A DNA stretch of 64,000 bases from Clostridia bacterium (GCA_017502525.1 JAFVUV010000006.1:186001-250000); one strand, 5' to 3'. Positions 18,083 to 26,794 are shown, numbered from the stretch's first letter. Numbers and translations: made by a program. Notes: generated by a model not told the origin, from the sequence alone.

Positions 18083-18733
18083 ATGAGCATTATTGAAAGG
18101 CTAATAACGGATACCCGCTTTAGAATAAAATTATTTTTAAGCATTTCTTTTTGCTTTAATATATTGTATTCGGTGTTTTTATTAGCCGTTAGTTTTGTTT
18201 ATTCTTCAAAGTGGTTTTTCGTTATGTCGGTTTATTACGGATTGCTATTCGTTGCGCGAATTTTTGTGTTTGTTCAGATAAAACCACAAAAAGGAACACG
18301 CTTGGAAATTAAAACAATGCGCTCTTGCGGTTATTTTTTGCTTTTAATAAATGTAACTGTTGCAACAATGATGTTCGTTTTAATGAGAAGTAGCAATGCG
18401 AAATATAATCAAATTGTGGTTATCGCGCTTGCAACTTATACTTTTTGCTCGTTGACGACGGCAATAATAAATAGCGTAAAGTATTTAAAAAGAAAACGCT
18501 ATGTTTATTCAAGCGCAAAGTTAATATCACTTACTTCAGCAAGTGTTTCTATGGTGACGCTAACTAATACTATGCTTGCAACTTTTGGCGAAGAAAATGA
18601 ACTTTTGCGTATTATAATATTGCCAATTTTATGCTCTGTCGTTTGCGCTTTTATAATAGTAAGCGCAGTTTTAATGATACGAAAAGCGGATATAGATATA
18701 AGGAAATTAAAAAATGGAAAAGAACGAAAGTAA
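18083..18733 (+). CDS. Polytopic membrane protein, hypothetical
   Basis: This 216-residue protein shows about six predicted transmembrane segments separated by short basic loops and no recognised catalytic motif. Its start is 7 nt after the previous stop and lacks a strong ribosome site. Its 3' end overlaps the TetR gene by 20 bp, so the two are probably translated together. I do not recognise the family. Confidence 0.65.
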   Translation: MSIIERLITDTRFRIKLFLSISFCFNILYSVFLLAVSFVYSSKWFFVMSVYYGLLFVARIFVFVQIKPQKGTRLEIKTMRSCGYFLLLINVTVATMMFVLMRSSNAKYNQIVVIALATYTFCSLTTAIINSVKYLKRKRYVYSSAKLISLTSASVSMVTLTNTMLATFGEENELLRIIILPILCSVVCAFIIVSAVLMIRKADIDIRKLKNGKERK

Positions 18734-19283
18734 ATATTTTTATTCGGCGAAACTTATGAATCAAGCATTATTATTTTTGCTTGAGACAAAGGATATAGAG
18801 TTTATAACGGTAACTGAAATTGCCAAGAAGGCAGGTGTAAACCGTTCTACTTTTTATTTGCACTACACAAATATATATGAACTCTTGGAAGAAACCATGG
18901 AAAATATGAATAAGAAATTTATAAGCGCTTTTGGGATTAATGGAACGCTTGAAATTAATAATAAAGATGATGCTTTTTTGGTGACGGAAAAATATTTAAT
19001 TCCATATCTACAATTTTGTAAAGAGCATAAAAGGTTTTTAAAGTTGGTGCATAATAAACCGCACTTGTTTCAAAATAAAAAGGCGTATCAAAAAATGTAC
19101 GATAGAATTTTTTATCCTGCAATTTCTCAATTTGTTAAAGATGAAAATGAAAAAATTTATTCGCTTGAATATTTCACGCAAGGTGTCATAGGTATTATCA
19201 ACAAGTGGCTTGAGTTGGATTGCATTACTGAAATTGAAGATTTAATCGAAATTATAAAAAACTGTATAGGATATTGTGTTTAA
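18714..19283 (+). CDS. TetR-family transcriptional regulator
   Basis: The 189-residue protein has an N-terminal helix-turn-helix with FITVTEIAKKAGVNRSTFYLHYTNIYELL, a textbook TetR recognition helix, and a C-terminal ligand domain containing aromatic residues. It overlaps the membrane protein gene in front. It probably represses its own operon through the palindrome at 17676-17687; that link is inferred from position only. Confidence 0.88.
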   Translation: MEKNESKYFYSAKLMNQALLFLLETKDIEFITVTEIAKKAGVNRSTFYLHYTNIYELLEETMENMNKKFISAFGINGTLEINNKDDAFLVTEKYLIPYLQFCKEHKRFLKLVHNKPHLFQNKKAYQKMYDRIFYPAISQFVKDENEKIYSLEYFTQGVIGIINKWLELDCITEIEDLIEIIKNCIGYCV

Positions 19284-19292
19284 ATTTTATAA

Positions 19293-19330
19293 TTAAAGGG
19301 CGGTGTAAAGACTGCCCTTAATTTTTGAGC
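19293..19330 (+). terminator. Terminator of the TetR operon
   Basis: ATTAAAGGGC and GCCCTTAAT form a stem around a loop of about 12 nt, followed by TTTTTG. Confidence 0.7.
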
Positions 19331-19331
19331 A

Positions 19332-19373
19332 AAAAAAGAACGCAAACGAAACCTTTTTTGTTCAATTTACGTT
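19332..19373 (-). terminator. Minus-strand terminator after the tRNA-Glu-linked element
   Basis: On the minus strand, GAACGTAAATTGAAC and GGTTTCGTTTGCGTTC can pair around an A-rich loop and are followed by TTTTTTTG. It ends whatever is transcribed from the hairpin element at 19391-19492. Confidence 0.6.
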
Positions 19374-19376
19374 CAG

Positions 19377-19398
19377 TTTGGCACCACCACGGGGAATC
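19377..19398 (-). repeat. 22-bp direct repeat of the tRNA-Glu 3' end
   Basis: These 22 bp are identical to 19546-19567, which form the 3' end of tRNA-Glu from the T-loop to the CCA plus two bases. The copy lies 169 bp away in the same orientation, as expected for an attachment-site duplication left by an element inserted at a tRNA 3' end. Confidence 0.85.
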
Positions 19399-19492
19399 TC
19401 GCCTGTGCGACCTACCCGATAAACAGTGGGTGACCACTGTTTAGTCCTACGGACAAATTGCTTATAGCAATTTTCTCCATATTCGATTCCCC
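19391..19492 (-). repeat. tRNA-associated hairpin element, copy A
   Basis: Read on the minus strand this segment is bounded by GGGGAATC and GATTCCCC (perfect 8-bp stem). Inside are AAATTGC/GCAATTT, GTCC/GGAC, and a 10-bp stem TAAACAGTGG/CCACTGTTTA, then the conserved string GGTCGCACAGGCGA. The same core occurs at 28454-28561 after tRNA-Pro. It lies downstream of tRNA-Glu and its terminator. The right end is the duplicated tRNA 3' end. It has no coding capacity. Confidence 0.8.
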
Positions 19493-19501
19493 TTATTAAT
19501 A

Positions 19502-19541
19502 TAAAAAACAACCTCAACCAAACTTAGTAGTTTGATTGAGG
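19502..19541 (-). terminator. Terminator of tRNA-Glu
   Basis: On the minus strand CCTCAATCAAAC pairs with GTTTGGTTGAGG (6-nt loop), followed by TTGTTTTTT, a few bases after the tRNA CCA. Confidence 0.85.
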
Positions 19542-19547
19542 CTATTT

Positions 19548-19622
19548 TGGCACCACCACGGGGAATCGAACCCCGGTTTCCGCCGTGAGAGGGCGGCGTC
19601 TTAACCGCTTGACCATGATGGC
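19548..19622 (-). tRNA. tRNA-Glu (anticodon CTC)
   Basis: The minus strand folds as a tRNA: acceptor GCCATCA pairs with TGGTGGT (two wobbles), the anticodon stem CCGCC/GGCGG holds the loop CTCTCAC with CTC at positions 34-36, and the T-arm contains GGTTCGATTCC. CCA is encoded. The D-arm GGTCAAGCGGTTAAGAC is typical of tRNA-Glu. Confidence 0.93.
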
Positions 19623-19715
19623 GTATCTAGGCAAATCGTAAACGTTTTTCATTGCCTAACGAAAGTTATTTTAGCACAAATCAGGTTGTTTTGCAACTGA
19701 TTGAGATTGTGTTTT

Positions 19716-19922
19716 AAAAAAAGACCTGCATTGGCCGGTGGAAAAGCAAATAATAACCCGTTTTGTCAACAGGCGAATGCCGTGCTTATTGCGTCTGCAT
19801 CTCTTATTAAGCGACCGGAATAAACGGCGGTCAAGAGCACCGCTCTTCAATATAGACGACGGCTTTCTTTTAATATTACTGTGGATTCTTTTTAACTTTT
19901 CCTTGTCGCACCATGAAGGCTA
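19716..19922 (-). ncRNA. Structured non-coding RNA, unidentified
   Basis: A minus-strand transcript of about 205 nt is suggested by a good promoter at its 5' side and a seven-U tract at its 3' side. The 5' end (CCTTCATGGTG) can pair with the 3' end (CACC...ATGCAGG), with a bulge. Internally GCCGT-CGTC pairs with GACG...ACGGC. Local hairpins AAGAGC/GCTCTT, GACCG/CGGTC and CCTGTT/AACGGG are present. The size and closing stem recall 6S RNA, but the interior is branched rather than rod-like, so I do not name it. No convincing protein is encoded on either strand. Confidence 0.55.
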
Positions 19923-19927
19923 ATTTT

Positions 19928-19956
19928 ATTTTAGCAAATTATTTGCGCTAACGCAA
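19928..19956 (-). promoter_or_regulatory. Promoter of the structured RNA
   Basis: On the minus strand TTGCGT (plus positions 19951-19956) and TAAAAT (19928-19933) are separated by exactly 17 bp. A start about 7 nt after the -10 would place the RNA 5' end at about 19921, exactly at its proposed closing stem. Confidence 0.6.
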
Positions 19957-20005
19957 CGGAATAGTTTGACTTTTTTGTTTAAATTATTTAAAATTTTAAT
20001 TGCGT

Positions 20006-22165
20006 ATGAGATTATTTACAATTCCTACCAAAATTCTTAATTTTAGGCTGTTTTTGTTGGTTGTGGTTACCTTGTGTTTAGGTATAACTTCAGCCTATTT
20101 TTTCGTTATCCAAAAATTTGCCGTAGGAATAGTGATTTGCATTGTGTTTTTATTATGCGCAGGGGCGTATTTATTAATAAAGGTGAACGGTGGAAAACCT
20201 TTTAAAATAAAAAGTATATTTTGCTTACTTTTTGTGCTTGTTTTCGTCTTTGGTAATTTATCGTTTACGGTTGTAATTAACGATTATAAAAGTGCGGATT
20301 TGGACGGGCATTATTATTCGGTAACTGCTAGAATTAAACAAAGTGACGATACTGATAGCGGTAGTAGATTGCTATTAGATACTATTATAATTAACGGCAA
20401 TCGCACGGGTAAATTAAAATACAAAGCATATGCTTACGTATACGGTAAAAGCGACCTGAAAGTCGGGGATATGATTAGTTTTAGCGGTAAATTTACCGAT
20501 AAAGATTTCGTTTACGAGGGTGGTTTTGCTTCTACCGATATAATGCGCGGAGTGAAGTATATGATAGAACTTTCACCCGAGCAAATAACCATCTTAAAAC
20601 AAAACGTGCTTAACGTGTTTGAAAGGGTTAACTTATTTATACGCGATAGTTTAATGGGCGTACTAGACGAGCGCGAATTTTCGTTGGCTTATGCGTTATT
20701 AACGGGACGCGACGAGTTTATGGATTTTGACCTTTTAACAAACTATCGTAACGCTGGTGTGGCGCACGTTTTTGCCGTGTCGGGATTACATATCGGTTTT
20801 TTAGCGTTTGCTTTGGGCTTTTTATTTGACAAACTAAAAATTAACAAGCTATTAAAGGCGATTTTGATAACTGCTACGTTAATATTTTATTCGGGTGTGT
20901 GTGGATTTTCCGCATCGTCTATTAGGGCAACGATAATGGTGGCAGTATCGCTGTTTTTAGCCGTAAAAGGTTTAAGATACGACGCGCTATCATCACTTTC
21001 TTTATCAGCGATTATTATATTATTACTCTCTCCCGAGCAGTTGTTTTTCGTGGGATTTCAACTTTCGTTTGCTGTTGCTTTCGGAATAGTTTTGTTAGCT
21101 AAGCCTATAGCGAATATTTTTAAGTTTTTGCCTAAAAAATTTGCATCCGTACTAGGTACGGTTTTATCTGCACAAATAGTTAGTATTCCTATATGTTTAT
21201 TAGCGTTTAAGCAATTTTCAACTATAGCGATTATTGCTAATTTAGTGTTTATACCTATAATTTCTTTAATATTTGTCGCACTGCTCGTGTTGACGATTTT
21301 GGGCGGTATTTTTGGTGTGTCATCAATTGCATTGTTCGTGCCTAATTACGTATTGAAATTTGTCAATACGTGCATATGTGCATTTGATTATAATTTCTTT
21401 ATAGTCAGCGGAATAACGATTGGTGGTTTTGCGATTATATACTATGCCGTAGTGCTTTTGTCAAGTGATTTGTTTAACCTAACACGTGTTGCTAAACTGC
21501 TGACGTGCTTATCGCTTTCGGTAATTTTTGCTTTAGGAGCAACCGTGTTAAGCGTTAAACAAGCAAATACGGTTAGCGTGCATGTAATAGGCTCTGAAAA
21601 GATATGCGTAACAGCAATTGCTACCCCTCAAGAAAAAGTGCTTATAGTAAGTAGTGTAAACAAAATTTATTCAGTGGGAAGACTGAAACGCCTTAAAGAT
21701 AGAGAAGGGATAGCGCACTTTGATAAAGTCGTTATTTTAAACTGCGCAAACAATGACGAGCAAGTTTTTCTAACTAAACTTCACTCGGTTGTTACCTTTG
21801 AAAAGGTGTATTATTTTGGCGAAAGAAAACCTTTGATGGAGCAAATAGTCGCCCAATCGTTTAACGGGGCAGAACTTATTTGTGCAACCGACTGTCAAAA
21901 ATTAACGGATACTTTTAATTGCTGTTATAGACTAGACGGCTTGGTTGCGGATATTGAAATAGCAGAAAACAGAATTGTAGTTTTTGGCAAACTAGAACAA
22001 AACAGATATTCGGGGCTATATGGCAAATACGATTTAACGATAAGCATTGACGTGCCTGAAACGGTAGGTGCGTATTATGGTGCAAGCAATATAATCGGGT
22101 ATAGAGCAAACACGGCAATACTTGACGGGGAAAGTCAAGGAACAAAAACTTTGCGCTTTAATTAA
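20006..22165 (+). CDS. comEC: ComEC/Rec2-family DNA-uptake channel protein
   Basis: ComEC forms the membrane channel for incoming DNA in natural competence. The protein of about 719 residues has N-terminal hydrophobic helices, an OB-like extracytoplasmic segment (about 85-180), and the Competence domain with FAVSGLHIGFLAFALGF and many helices (about 210-510). The C-terminal roughly 190 residues occupy the place of the usual metallo-beta-lactamase domain but show no HxHxDH motif. The ATG at 20006 is preferred to a TTG two codons earlier; neither has a strong ribosome site. It is followed by holA, a common order. Confidence 0.85.
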   Translation: MRLFTIPTKILNFRLFLLVVVTLCLGITSAYFFVIQKFAVGIVICIVFLLCAGAYLLIKVNGGKPFKIKSIFCLLFVLVFVFGNLSFTVVINDYKSADLDGHYYSVTARIKQSDDTDSGSRLLLDTIIINGNRTGKLKYKAYAYVYGKSDLKVGDMISFSGKFTDKDFVYEGGFASTDIMRGVKYMIELSPEQITILKQNVLNVFERVNLFIRDSLMGVLDEREFSLAYALLTGRDEFMDFDLLTNYRNAGVAHVFAVSGLHIGFLAFALGFLFDKLKINKLLKAILITATLIFYSGVCGFSASSIRATIMVAVSLFLAVKGLRYDALSSLSLSAIIILLLSPEQLFFVGFQLSFAVAFGIVLLAKPIANIFKFLPKKFASVLGTVLSAQIVSIPICLLAFKQFSTIAIIANLVFIPIISLIFVALLVLTILGGIFGVSSIALFVPNYVLKFVNTCICAFDYNFFIVSGITIGGFAIIYYAVVLLSSDLFNLTRVAKLLTCLSLSVIFALGATVLSVKQANTVSVHVIGSEKICVTAIATPQEKVLIVSSVNKIYSVGRLKRLKDREGIAHFDKVVILNCANNDEQVFLTKLHSVVTFEKVYYFGERKPLMEQIVAQSFNGAELICATDCQKLTDTFNCCYRLDGLVADIEIAENRIVVFGKLEQNRYSGLYGKYDLTISIDVPETVGAYYGASNIIGYRANTAILDGESQGTKTLRFN

Positions 22166-22253
22166 TAATTTAATTAAATAGCAGTAAAAACGGACTTAAT
22201 ATCGTTGCAAAAAATAACAAAAGGTGGTAAAATAATAAAATAGGAGTAGAATT

Positions 22254-23219
22254 TTGAAATATACGGAGTTTAAGGGTGGTTTGGAAAACGCAAAGCCGTT
22301 TTCCGTTTATCTGTTTGAGGGGAAGGACGCGTTTTTTAGAGAGCGCGGTCTTGCTTTGCTCAAAAATAGATTCGTGCAAGAACCCGAATTAAATTACGTT
22401 GTGCTTGACGAAGATTTAACTGTTGAAAAGTTGGTGTCATCGTTAAACGGCTATCCGTTTATGAGCGAAAAAAGGCTGACGGCAGTAAGAGAATTTTACC
22501 CCAAACAAGAGTTTTTCAAAAAAGGCTTGAAAGAATATCTTGAAAATCCGTCTGAATTCGGTATACTTGCAATACTAAACGAAAAGCCGTGCGAAGCATT
22601 AAAAAAGTTTTCGTCGGTGTGCGTTGTCGATTGTGGTAAAGCCGAGAAATCGATTTTAGTGCGTTGGGTAAAAGCCGAGTGCTCGAAATCAGGCGTAACT
22701 ATCGAGGCTGAAACGGCAAACGAACTTTGTGATTATTGTCTTTGCGATATGACAAGAATCGAGCTTGAAGTTCAAAAACTTTGCGCATACGCGATAGATA
22801 AAGGCGTTATAGAGAAAAGTGATTTGAAAGAAATCGTTAATCGCGATAATGAATATAAAATTTATCAAATGACCGATTACATTGCAACAAAACAGTTTGA
22901 TTTAGCGTTGTCGGTCATAAAGGATATGTTAGGTAAAGGCGAAGCCGCACAAGTAATACTGGTATCAATCTACAACTATTTTAGAAGATTGCTACACGCG
23001 TCAATCAGTAATATGGACGACGCGCAGTTATCAAAGGCGTTTGGCGTGGAAAGTTACGCGGTCAAGAAAATAAAAAAACAAGCGCAAGCGTTTAAAAAGC
23101 GTTCGCTAAAACTTGCGGTTGACGCGTTGATAGATGCCGATTATAAAGTAAAAAGTGGCAAGGCGGAAATAGACAGCCGTATGTGGCTGACCGTGTTCAA
23201 AATTATGACGGATAAATAG
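22254..23219 (+). CDS. holA: DNA polymerase III subunit delta
   Basis: HolA is the clamp-loader subunit that opens the sliding clamp. The protein has 321 residues, as usual. The N-terminal segment FSVYLFEGKDAFFRERG, the middle MTRIELEVQKLCAYA and C-terminal helices around AAQVILVSIYNYFRRLLH match the HolA family. The TTG at 22254 is the start because TAGGAG lies 7 nt before it. It is 88 bp after comEC and 15 bp before cdaA. Confidence 0.9.
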   Translation: MKYTEFKGGLENAKPFSVYLFEGKDAFFRERGLALLKNRFVQEPELNYVVLDEDLTVEKLVSSLNGYPFMSEKRLTAVREFYPKQEFFKKGLKEYLENPSEFGILAILNEKPCEALKKFSSVCVVDCGKAEKSILVRWVKAECSKSGVTIEAETANELCDYCLCDMTRIELEVQKLCAYAIDKGVIEKSDLKEIVNRDNEYKIYQMTDYIATKQFDLALSVIKDMLGKGEAAQVILVSIYNYFRRLLHASISNMDDAQLSKAFGVESYAVKKIKKQAQAFKKRSLKLAVDALIDADYKVKSGKAEIDSRMWLTVFKIMTDK

Positions 23220-23234
23220 GAGGACTTAAGTGCA

Positions 23235-24065
23235 ATGCATTTAATAGAAAAACTTTCTAAAATTTGGGAAGGCATAATGGCTAGCCCTGAACTTAAAATC
23301 GTGTTCGTTGTAAGTATCATAGTTTTTTCAGTGCTGTATTATTATATGATAAAGTTTTTGGCTGATAATAACTCTGGTCCAATGATAATGCTTTTCGTAT
23401 TTTGTATGATTATCGGTGCTGCAATGATATCACTTATCGAAGGGTTAAACAGCACGATTTATTTGATAATTCCCGCACTATTCTTAATCGCAATGATGGT
23501 TTTGTATTCGGTAGAATTAAAGCGCGTTATTTGGGAAAAGAAAAGCGCAAGACTTGCCGACGTTAGACACGGTGAACTGTCGTATGACGAAGAAAGAGTA
23601 AAAGTATGTATCGACGAAATTATTAAAGCTCTTCAAAACATGTCTAAAAACGACGTTGGCGCAATAATAGTGCTTTCGACGGGTAACATTCCCACTCAAA
23701 TTTTGGATAGTGGTGTAAAACTTGATAGTGATATTTCAAGTGCGTTGATAGAAAGCGTGTTTTTCCCTAAAACCCCATTACACGACGGGGCAATGATTAT
23801 TAACGGAACGAAAATAGTTGCAGCAGGGTGCTTTTTACCGTTATCGCAAAACGGCGATAATATTCCAAAAGATTTAGGAACTCGTCATAGAGCGGGTATA
23901 GGCGTTACCGAAACGATAGACGTTATGTCTATTATCGTTTCAGAAGAAACGGGTATTATATCTATTGCTAAAGCTGGTCAAATTACAAGGTACGCCGACA
24001 TAGGAATGCTTAAAAAGACTTTGACGCGTTACTACTGGCAAGAGCTTGATAGTTCAAAGAAATAG
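23235..24065 (+). CDS. cdaA: Diadenylate cyclase CdaA
   Basis: CdaA makes cyclic di-AMP from two ATP at the membrane, controlling potassium and osmotic balance. Three transmembrane segments fill the first roughly 90 residues. The DAC domain follows with DGAMII and GTRHRAGIG, the DGA and RHR catalytic motifs. Its length (276) is standard. It is followed by a tiny membrane protein 9 bp downstream. The usual CdaR partner is not in the window. Confidence 0.95.
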   Translation: MHLIEKLSKIWEGIMASPELKIVFVVSIIVFSVLYYYMIKFLADNNSGPMIMLFVFCMIIGAAMISLIEGLNSTIYLIIPALFLIAMMVLYSVELKRVIWEKKSARLADVRHGELSYDEERVKVCIDEIIKALQNMSKNDVGAIIVLSTGNIPTQILDSGVKLDSDISSALIESVFFPKTPLHDGAMIINGTKIVAAGCFLPLSQNGDNIPKDLGTRHRAGIGVTETIDVMSIIVSEETGIISIAKAGQITRYADIGMLKKTLTRYYWQELDSSKK

Positions 24066-24074
24066 GAGAAGGGT

Positions 24075-24212
24075 ATGAGTAATAATCTTAAAAGCGTTAA
24101 TGAAAATAACGAAACCCAAAGTAAGAGCAAAAAATTTTGGAAAAATTTTGGGCTGTTCTCGTTAGCTTTTTTTCTAGCTGTCGTAACGGTCATCGTATTG
24201 AGTTTAAACTAA
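24075..24212 (+). CDS. Small single-span membrane protein, 45 residues
   Basis: An ATG with GGAGAAGGG in front opens a 45-codon frame. The first roughly 27 residues are polar and rich in Asn, Ser and Lys, and the rest form one hydrophobic segment (LFSLAFFLAVVTVIVLSL). It is tightly placed between cdaA and the DUF1015 gene. I do not recognise a family. A CdaA-associated role is only suggested by adjacency. Confidence 0.6.
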   Translation: MSNNLKSVNENNETQSKSKKFWKNFGLFSLAFFLAVVTVIVLSLN

Positions 24213-24228
24213 ATTGAAGGAACATTAT

Positions 24229-25458
24229 ATGAAAGAAAACGTGATAATCTCAACAGAAATTTTACTGCCTAAAACTGACGATATGTCGGCGTGGGCGTGT
24301 ATAGCGTGCGACCAATTTACTAGCGAAATAGATTATTGGAAAGAACTTGAAACTTTTGTTAAAGGCAAAAAAACTACGCTGGACTTGACTTTGCCTGAAA
24401 TTTATCTTGAAGATAACGCAGAGCAAAGAATAGAAAAAATAAATTCCAACATTAAGCAATATCTTAAAGACGGAGTATTTACTACTAACGGAAACGGATT
24501 TATTCTTACGGTTAGAAAAACGCCCTACGTTGAAAGAAGAATAGGTTTGGTATGCGCAATAGACCTTGAAAAATATGAATATTCGCAAAAGAGTGAGTCG
24601 CTAATTAGAGCGACCGAAGGGACTATTGAAGAAAGAATACCCCCTCGTCTAAAAATTCGTAAAAACGCCGACGTGGAATTTCCACACGTTATGGTGCTTT
24701 TTGATGACGAAAAACGAGAAATTACTGAAAAACTTTTTGAAAATAGAAACTCATATAAGAAAGTTTACGACTTTACGCTAAATATGGGCGGTGGCAGTAT
24801 CGAAGGATATTACATTGATGATTGCGAAAAGGTTATTGAGCAGTTTATGGGCTTACTCGACGAGAAACGACTTGTTGCTAAATACGGCAAGGATGATAAG
24901 TTCTTGTTCGCAGTTGGCGATGGTAATCACTCGTTGGCAACGGCAAAAACACATTGGAACAACGTAAAGCAAACCTTAAGCGAGCAAGAACAAGAAAACC
25001 ACCCTGCAAGATACGCGCTCGTAGAACTAGTTAATATATACGATGAAGGTATTTATTTTGAACCTATTTATCGTTACGTATATGGAGTAGACAAAAATAA
25101 ATTCATTGACGGTCTTAACAAAGTTGACGGCGGTAAAATGCAAGTTTACGCTGACGGAATGTTAAAAAACAGTTTTGGTAAAAACAGTCTGCCCGAAGGC
25201 ATAAGGGCGGTTGACGCATATATAAAACAATTTATCAAAGAAAACGGTGGAATGGTAGATTACGTTCACGGCGAGAGCAATATTAAAAAGCTCGTTGACG
25301 ATAATGATTGCGCCGTAGGAGTGCTTTTTGATAAATTAGATAAGGCCGACTTGTTTAAGTACGTGTCGCAAAACGGTGCGTTTCCAAGAAAGACATTTTC
25401 AATGGGTGAAGGTGTTGAAAAACGTTATTATTTAGAAGGAAGAAAAATTACAAAATGA
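24229..25458 (+). CDS. DUF1015-family protein
   Basis: This 409-residue protein matches DUF1015 (PF06245) with ILLPKTDDMSAWACIACDQFTSE at the N-terminus, ATEGTIEERIPPRLKIR, and FAVGDGNHSLATAKTHW (a conserved GDGNHS box). The family is cytoplasmic and of unsettled function. The ATG at 24229 is preferred to a TTG at 24214 because GAAGGAA precedes it. Its stop overlaps the aspartate kinase start by ATGA, indicating coupling. Confidence 0.88.
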   Translation: MKENVIISTEILLPKTDDMSAWACIACDQFTSEIDYWKELETFVKGKKTTLDLTLPEIYLEDNAEQRIEKINSNIKQYLKDGVFTTNGNGFILTVRKTPYVERRIGLVCAIDLEKYEYSQKSESLIRATEGTIEERIPPRLKIRKNADVEFPHVMVLFDDEKREITEKLFENRNSYKKVYDFTLNMGGGSIEGYYIDDCEKVIEQFMGLLDEKRLVAKYGKDDKFLFAVGDGNHSLATAKTHWNNVKQTLSEQEQENHPARYALVELVNIYDEGIYFEPIYRYVYGVDKNKFIDGLNKVDGGKMQVYADGMLKNSFGKNSLPEGIRAVDAYIKQFIKENGGMVDYVHGESNIKKLVDDNDCAVGVLFDKLDKADLFKYVSQNGAFPRKTFSMGEGVEKRYYLEGRKITK

Positions 25459-26777
25459 TTAAAGTGTGTAAATTTGGCGGAACGTCAATGGCAGACGCAA
25501 ACGCAATAAGACAAGTAAAGAATATAATAGATGCAGATGATTCAAGAAGATTTGTAGTGGTTTCTGCACCGGGAAAACGTTTTAAGGATGACATAAAGAT
25601 TACCGATATGCTATATCGTTGTTATAACGAAGTAGTAAACTTAGGGACTTGTAAAAAAAGTTTTGCAGTTATTCGTGAAAGATTTGTAGAGATTGTTAAA
25701 GATTTGGGATTAACTATCGATATTGAGAGCGTATTAGATAAAACCGAGCAAGAAATCGACCAAAGCAAAAGCCCTGATTTTGCTGCATCAAGAGGCGAAT
25801 ATTTAAGCGCGGTAGTAATTTCAGCGTTCTTAGGTTTTGAGTTTATAGACGCGGCTGAAATAATTAGATTTGACAGTCACGGAAAACTTAACGTAGACTA
25901 TACGGACGATAAAGTTTCAAATCGATTGCTTGGCGTTGATAAAGCCGTAATACCTGGATTTTACGGTAAAAATTTCCAAGGCGAAATTAAGACTTTCAGC
26001 CGTGGCGGAAGCGATATTACAGGTTCTATAATTGCACACGGTGTTAAGGCGGATTTATATGAAAACTGGACGGACGTTAGTGGATTTTTAGTGTGCGACC
26101 CAAGAATCGTTCACGAAGCGAAAGTTATTAATCAAATCACTTATAAAGAAGTGCGCGAATTGTCGTATATGGGTGCATCAGTTCTTCACGCTGAAGCAAT
26201 TACGCCCGTTATGAAAAGGCGCATACCTATAAATATTAAAAACACATTTAAGCCTGAAGACAAAGGAACTATGATTGTTCCTAACGAACAATATAAAGAA
26301 GGCTTAAACGACGCTGTAATAACGGGTATTGCGGGCAAAAAGAACTTTACCGTTCTATTGATTGAAAAATCAATGATGAACGCAGAAGTAGGCTTTATTC
26401 GTCGCGTCTTATCGGTTGTGGAACATTACGGAATTTGCGTAGAGCATTTGCCTAGTGGTATCGACACGCTCTCAGTTATTTTAGAAAGCGAACAATTAAA
26501 AGACGGCGTTCTTACCGACTTGGTTAGCGAGATAAGAGAAAACGTAAATCCTGATTACGTTCACGTTATTGAAAACATCTCTTTAATTGCTACGGTTGGT
26601 CACGGAATGGCAAGAAGACACGGTACTGCTGCAACTCTATTTACGGCACTTGCGGAAGAAAAAATCAATATTCAAATGATAGACCAAGGTTCAAGTGAAC
26701 TTAATATTATAATAGGCGTAGCGAACAGTGATTACGAAAAGTGTATTAGAGCAATATACAAAGCTTTCGTAAAATAA
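25455..26777 (+). CDS. Aspartate kinase
   Basis: Aspartate kinase phosphorylates aspartate as the first step to lysine, threonine, methionine and diaminopimelate. The 440-residue enzyme begins KVCKFGGTSMADAN (kinase motif KFGGTS), has FSRGGSDITGS, and carries two C-terminal ACT domains (about 310-440) with GHGMARRHGTAATLF and QGSSELNIIIGV. The ACT pair predicts feedback inhibition by an amino acid. It overlaps the DUF1015 gene by 4 nt. Confidence 0.93.
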   Translation: MIKVCKFGGTSMADANAIRQVKNIIDADDSRRFVVVSAPGKRFKDDIKITDMLYRCYNEVVNLGTCKKSFAVIRERFVEIVKDLGLTIDIESVLDKTEQEIDQSKSPDFAASRGEYLSAVVISAFLGFEFIDAAEIIRFDSHGKLNVDYTDDKVSNRLLGVDKAVIPGFYGKNFQGEIKTFSRGGSDITGSIIAHGVKADLYENWTDVSGFLVCDPRIVHEAKVINQITYKEVRELSYMGASVLHAEAITPVMKRRIPINIKNTFKPEDKGTMIVPNEQYKEGLNDAVITGIAGKKNFTVLLIEKSMMNAEVGFIRRVLSVVEHYGICVEHLPSGIDTLSVILESEQLKDGVLTDLVSEIRENVNPDYVHVIENISLIATVGHGMARRHGTAATLFTALAEEKINIQMIDQGSSELNIIIGVANSDYEKCIRAIYKAFVK

Positions 26778-26794
26778 AGATACAAAAATAAAAC

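Noticed and set aside
19716..19922. Naming the structured RNA as 6S RNA
   Set aside because: Size, promoter and closing stem fit, but the interior seems branched and no diagnostic sequence could be confirmed by eye.
19738..19923. A 61-codon plus-strand frame between tRNA-Glu and comEC
   Set aside because: It lacks a ribosome site, is rich in Arg and Leu of no recognisable family, and lies antisense to the structured RNA.
22170..22379. Minus-strand frame across the start of holA
   Set aside because: It is a shadow of holA with low-complexity hydrophobic sequence and no ribosome site.
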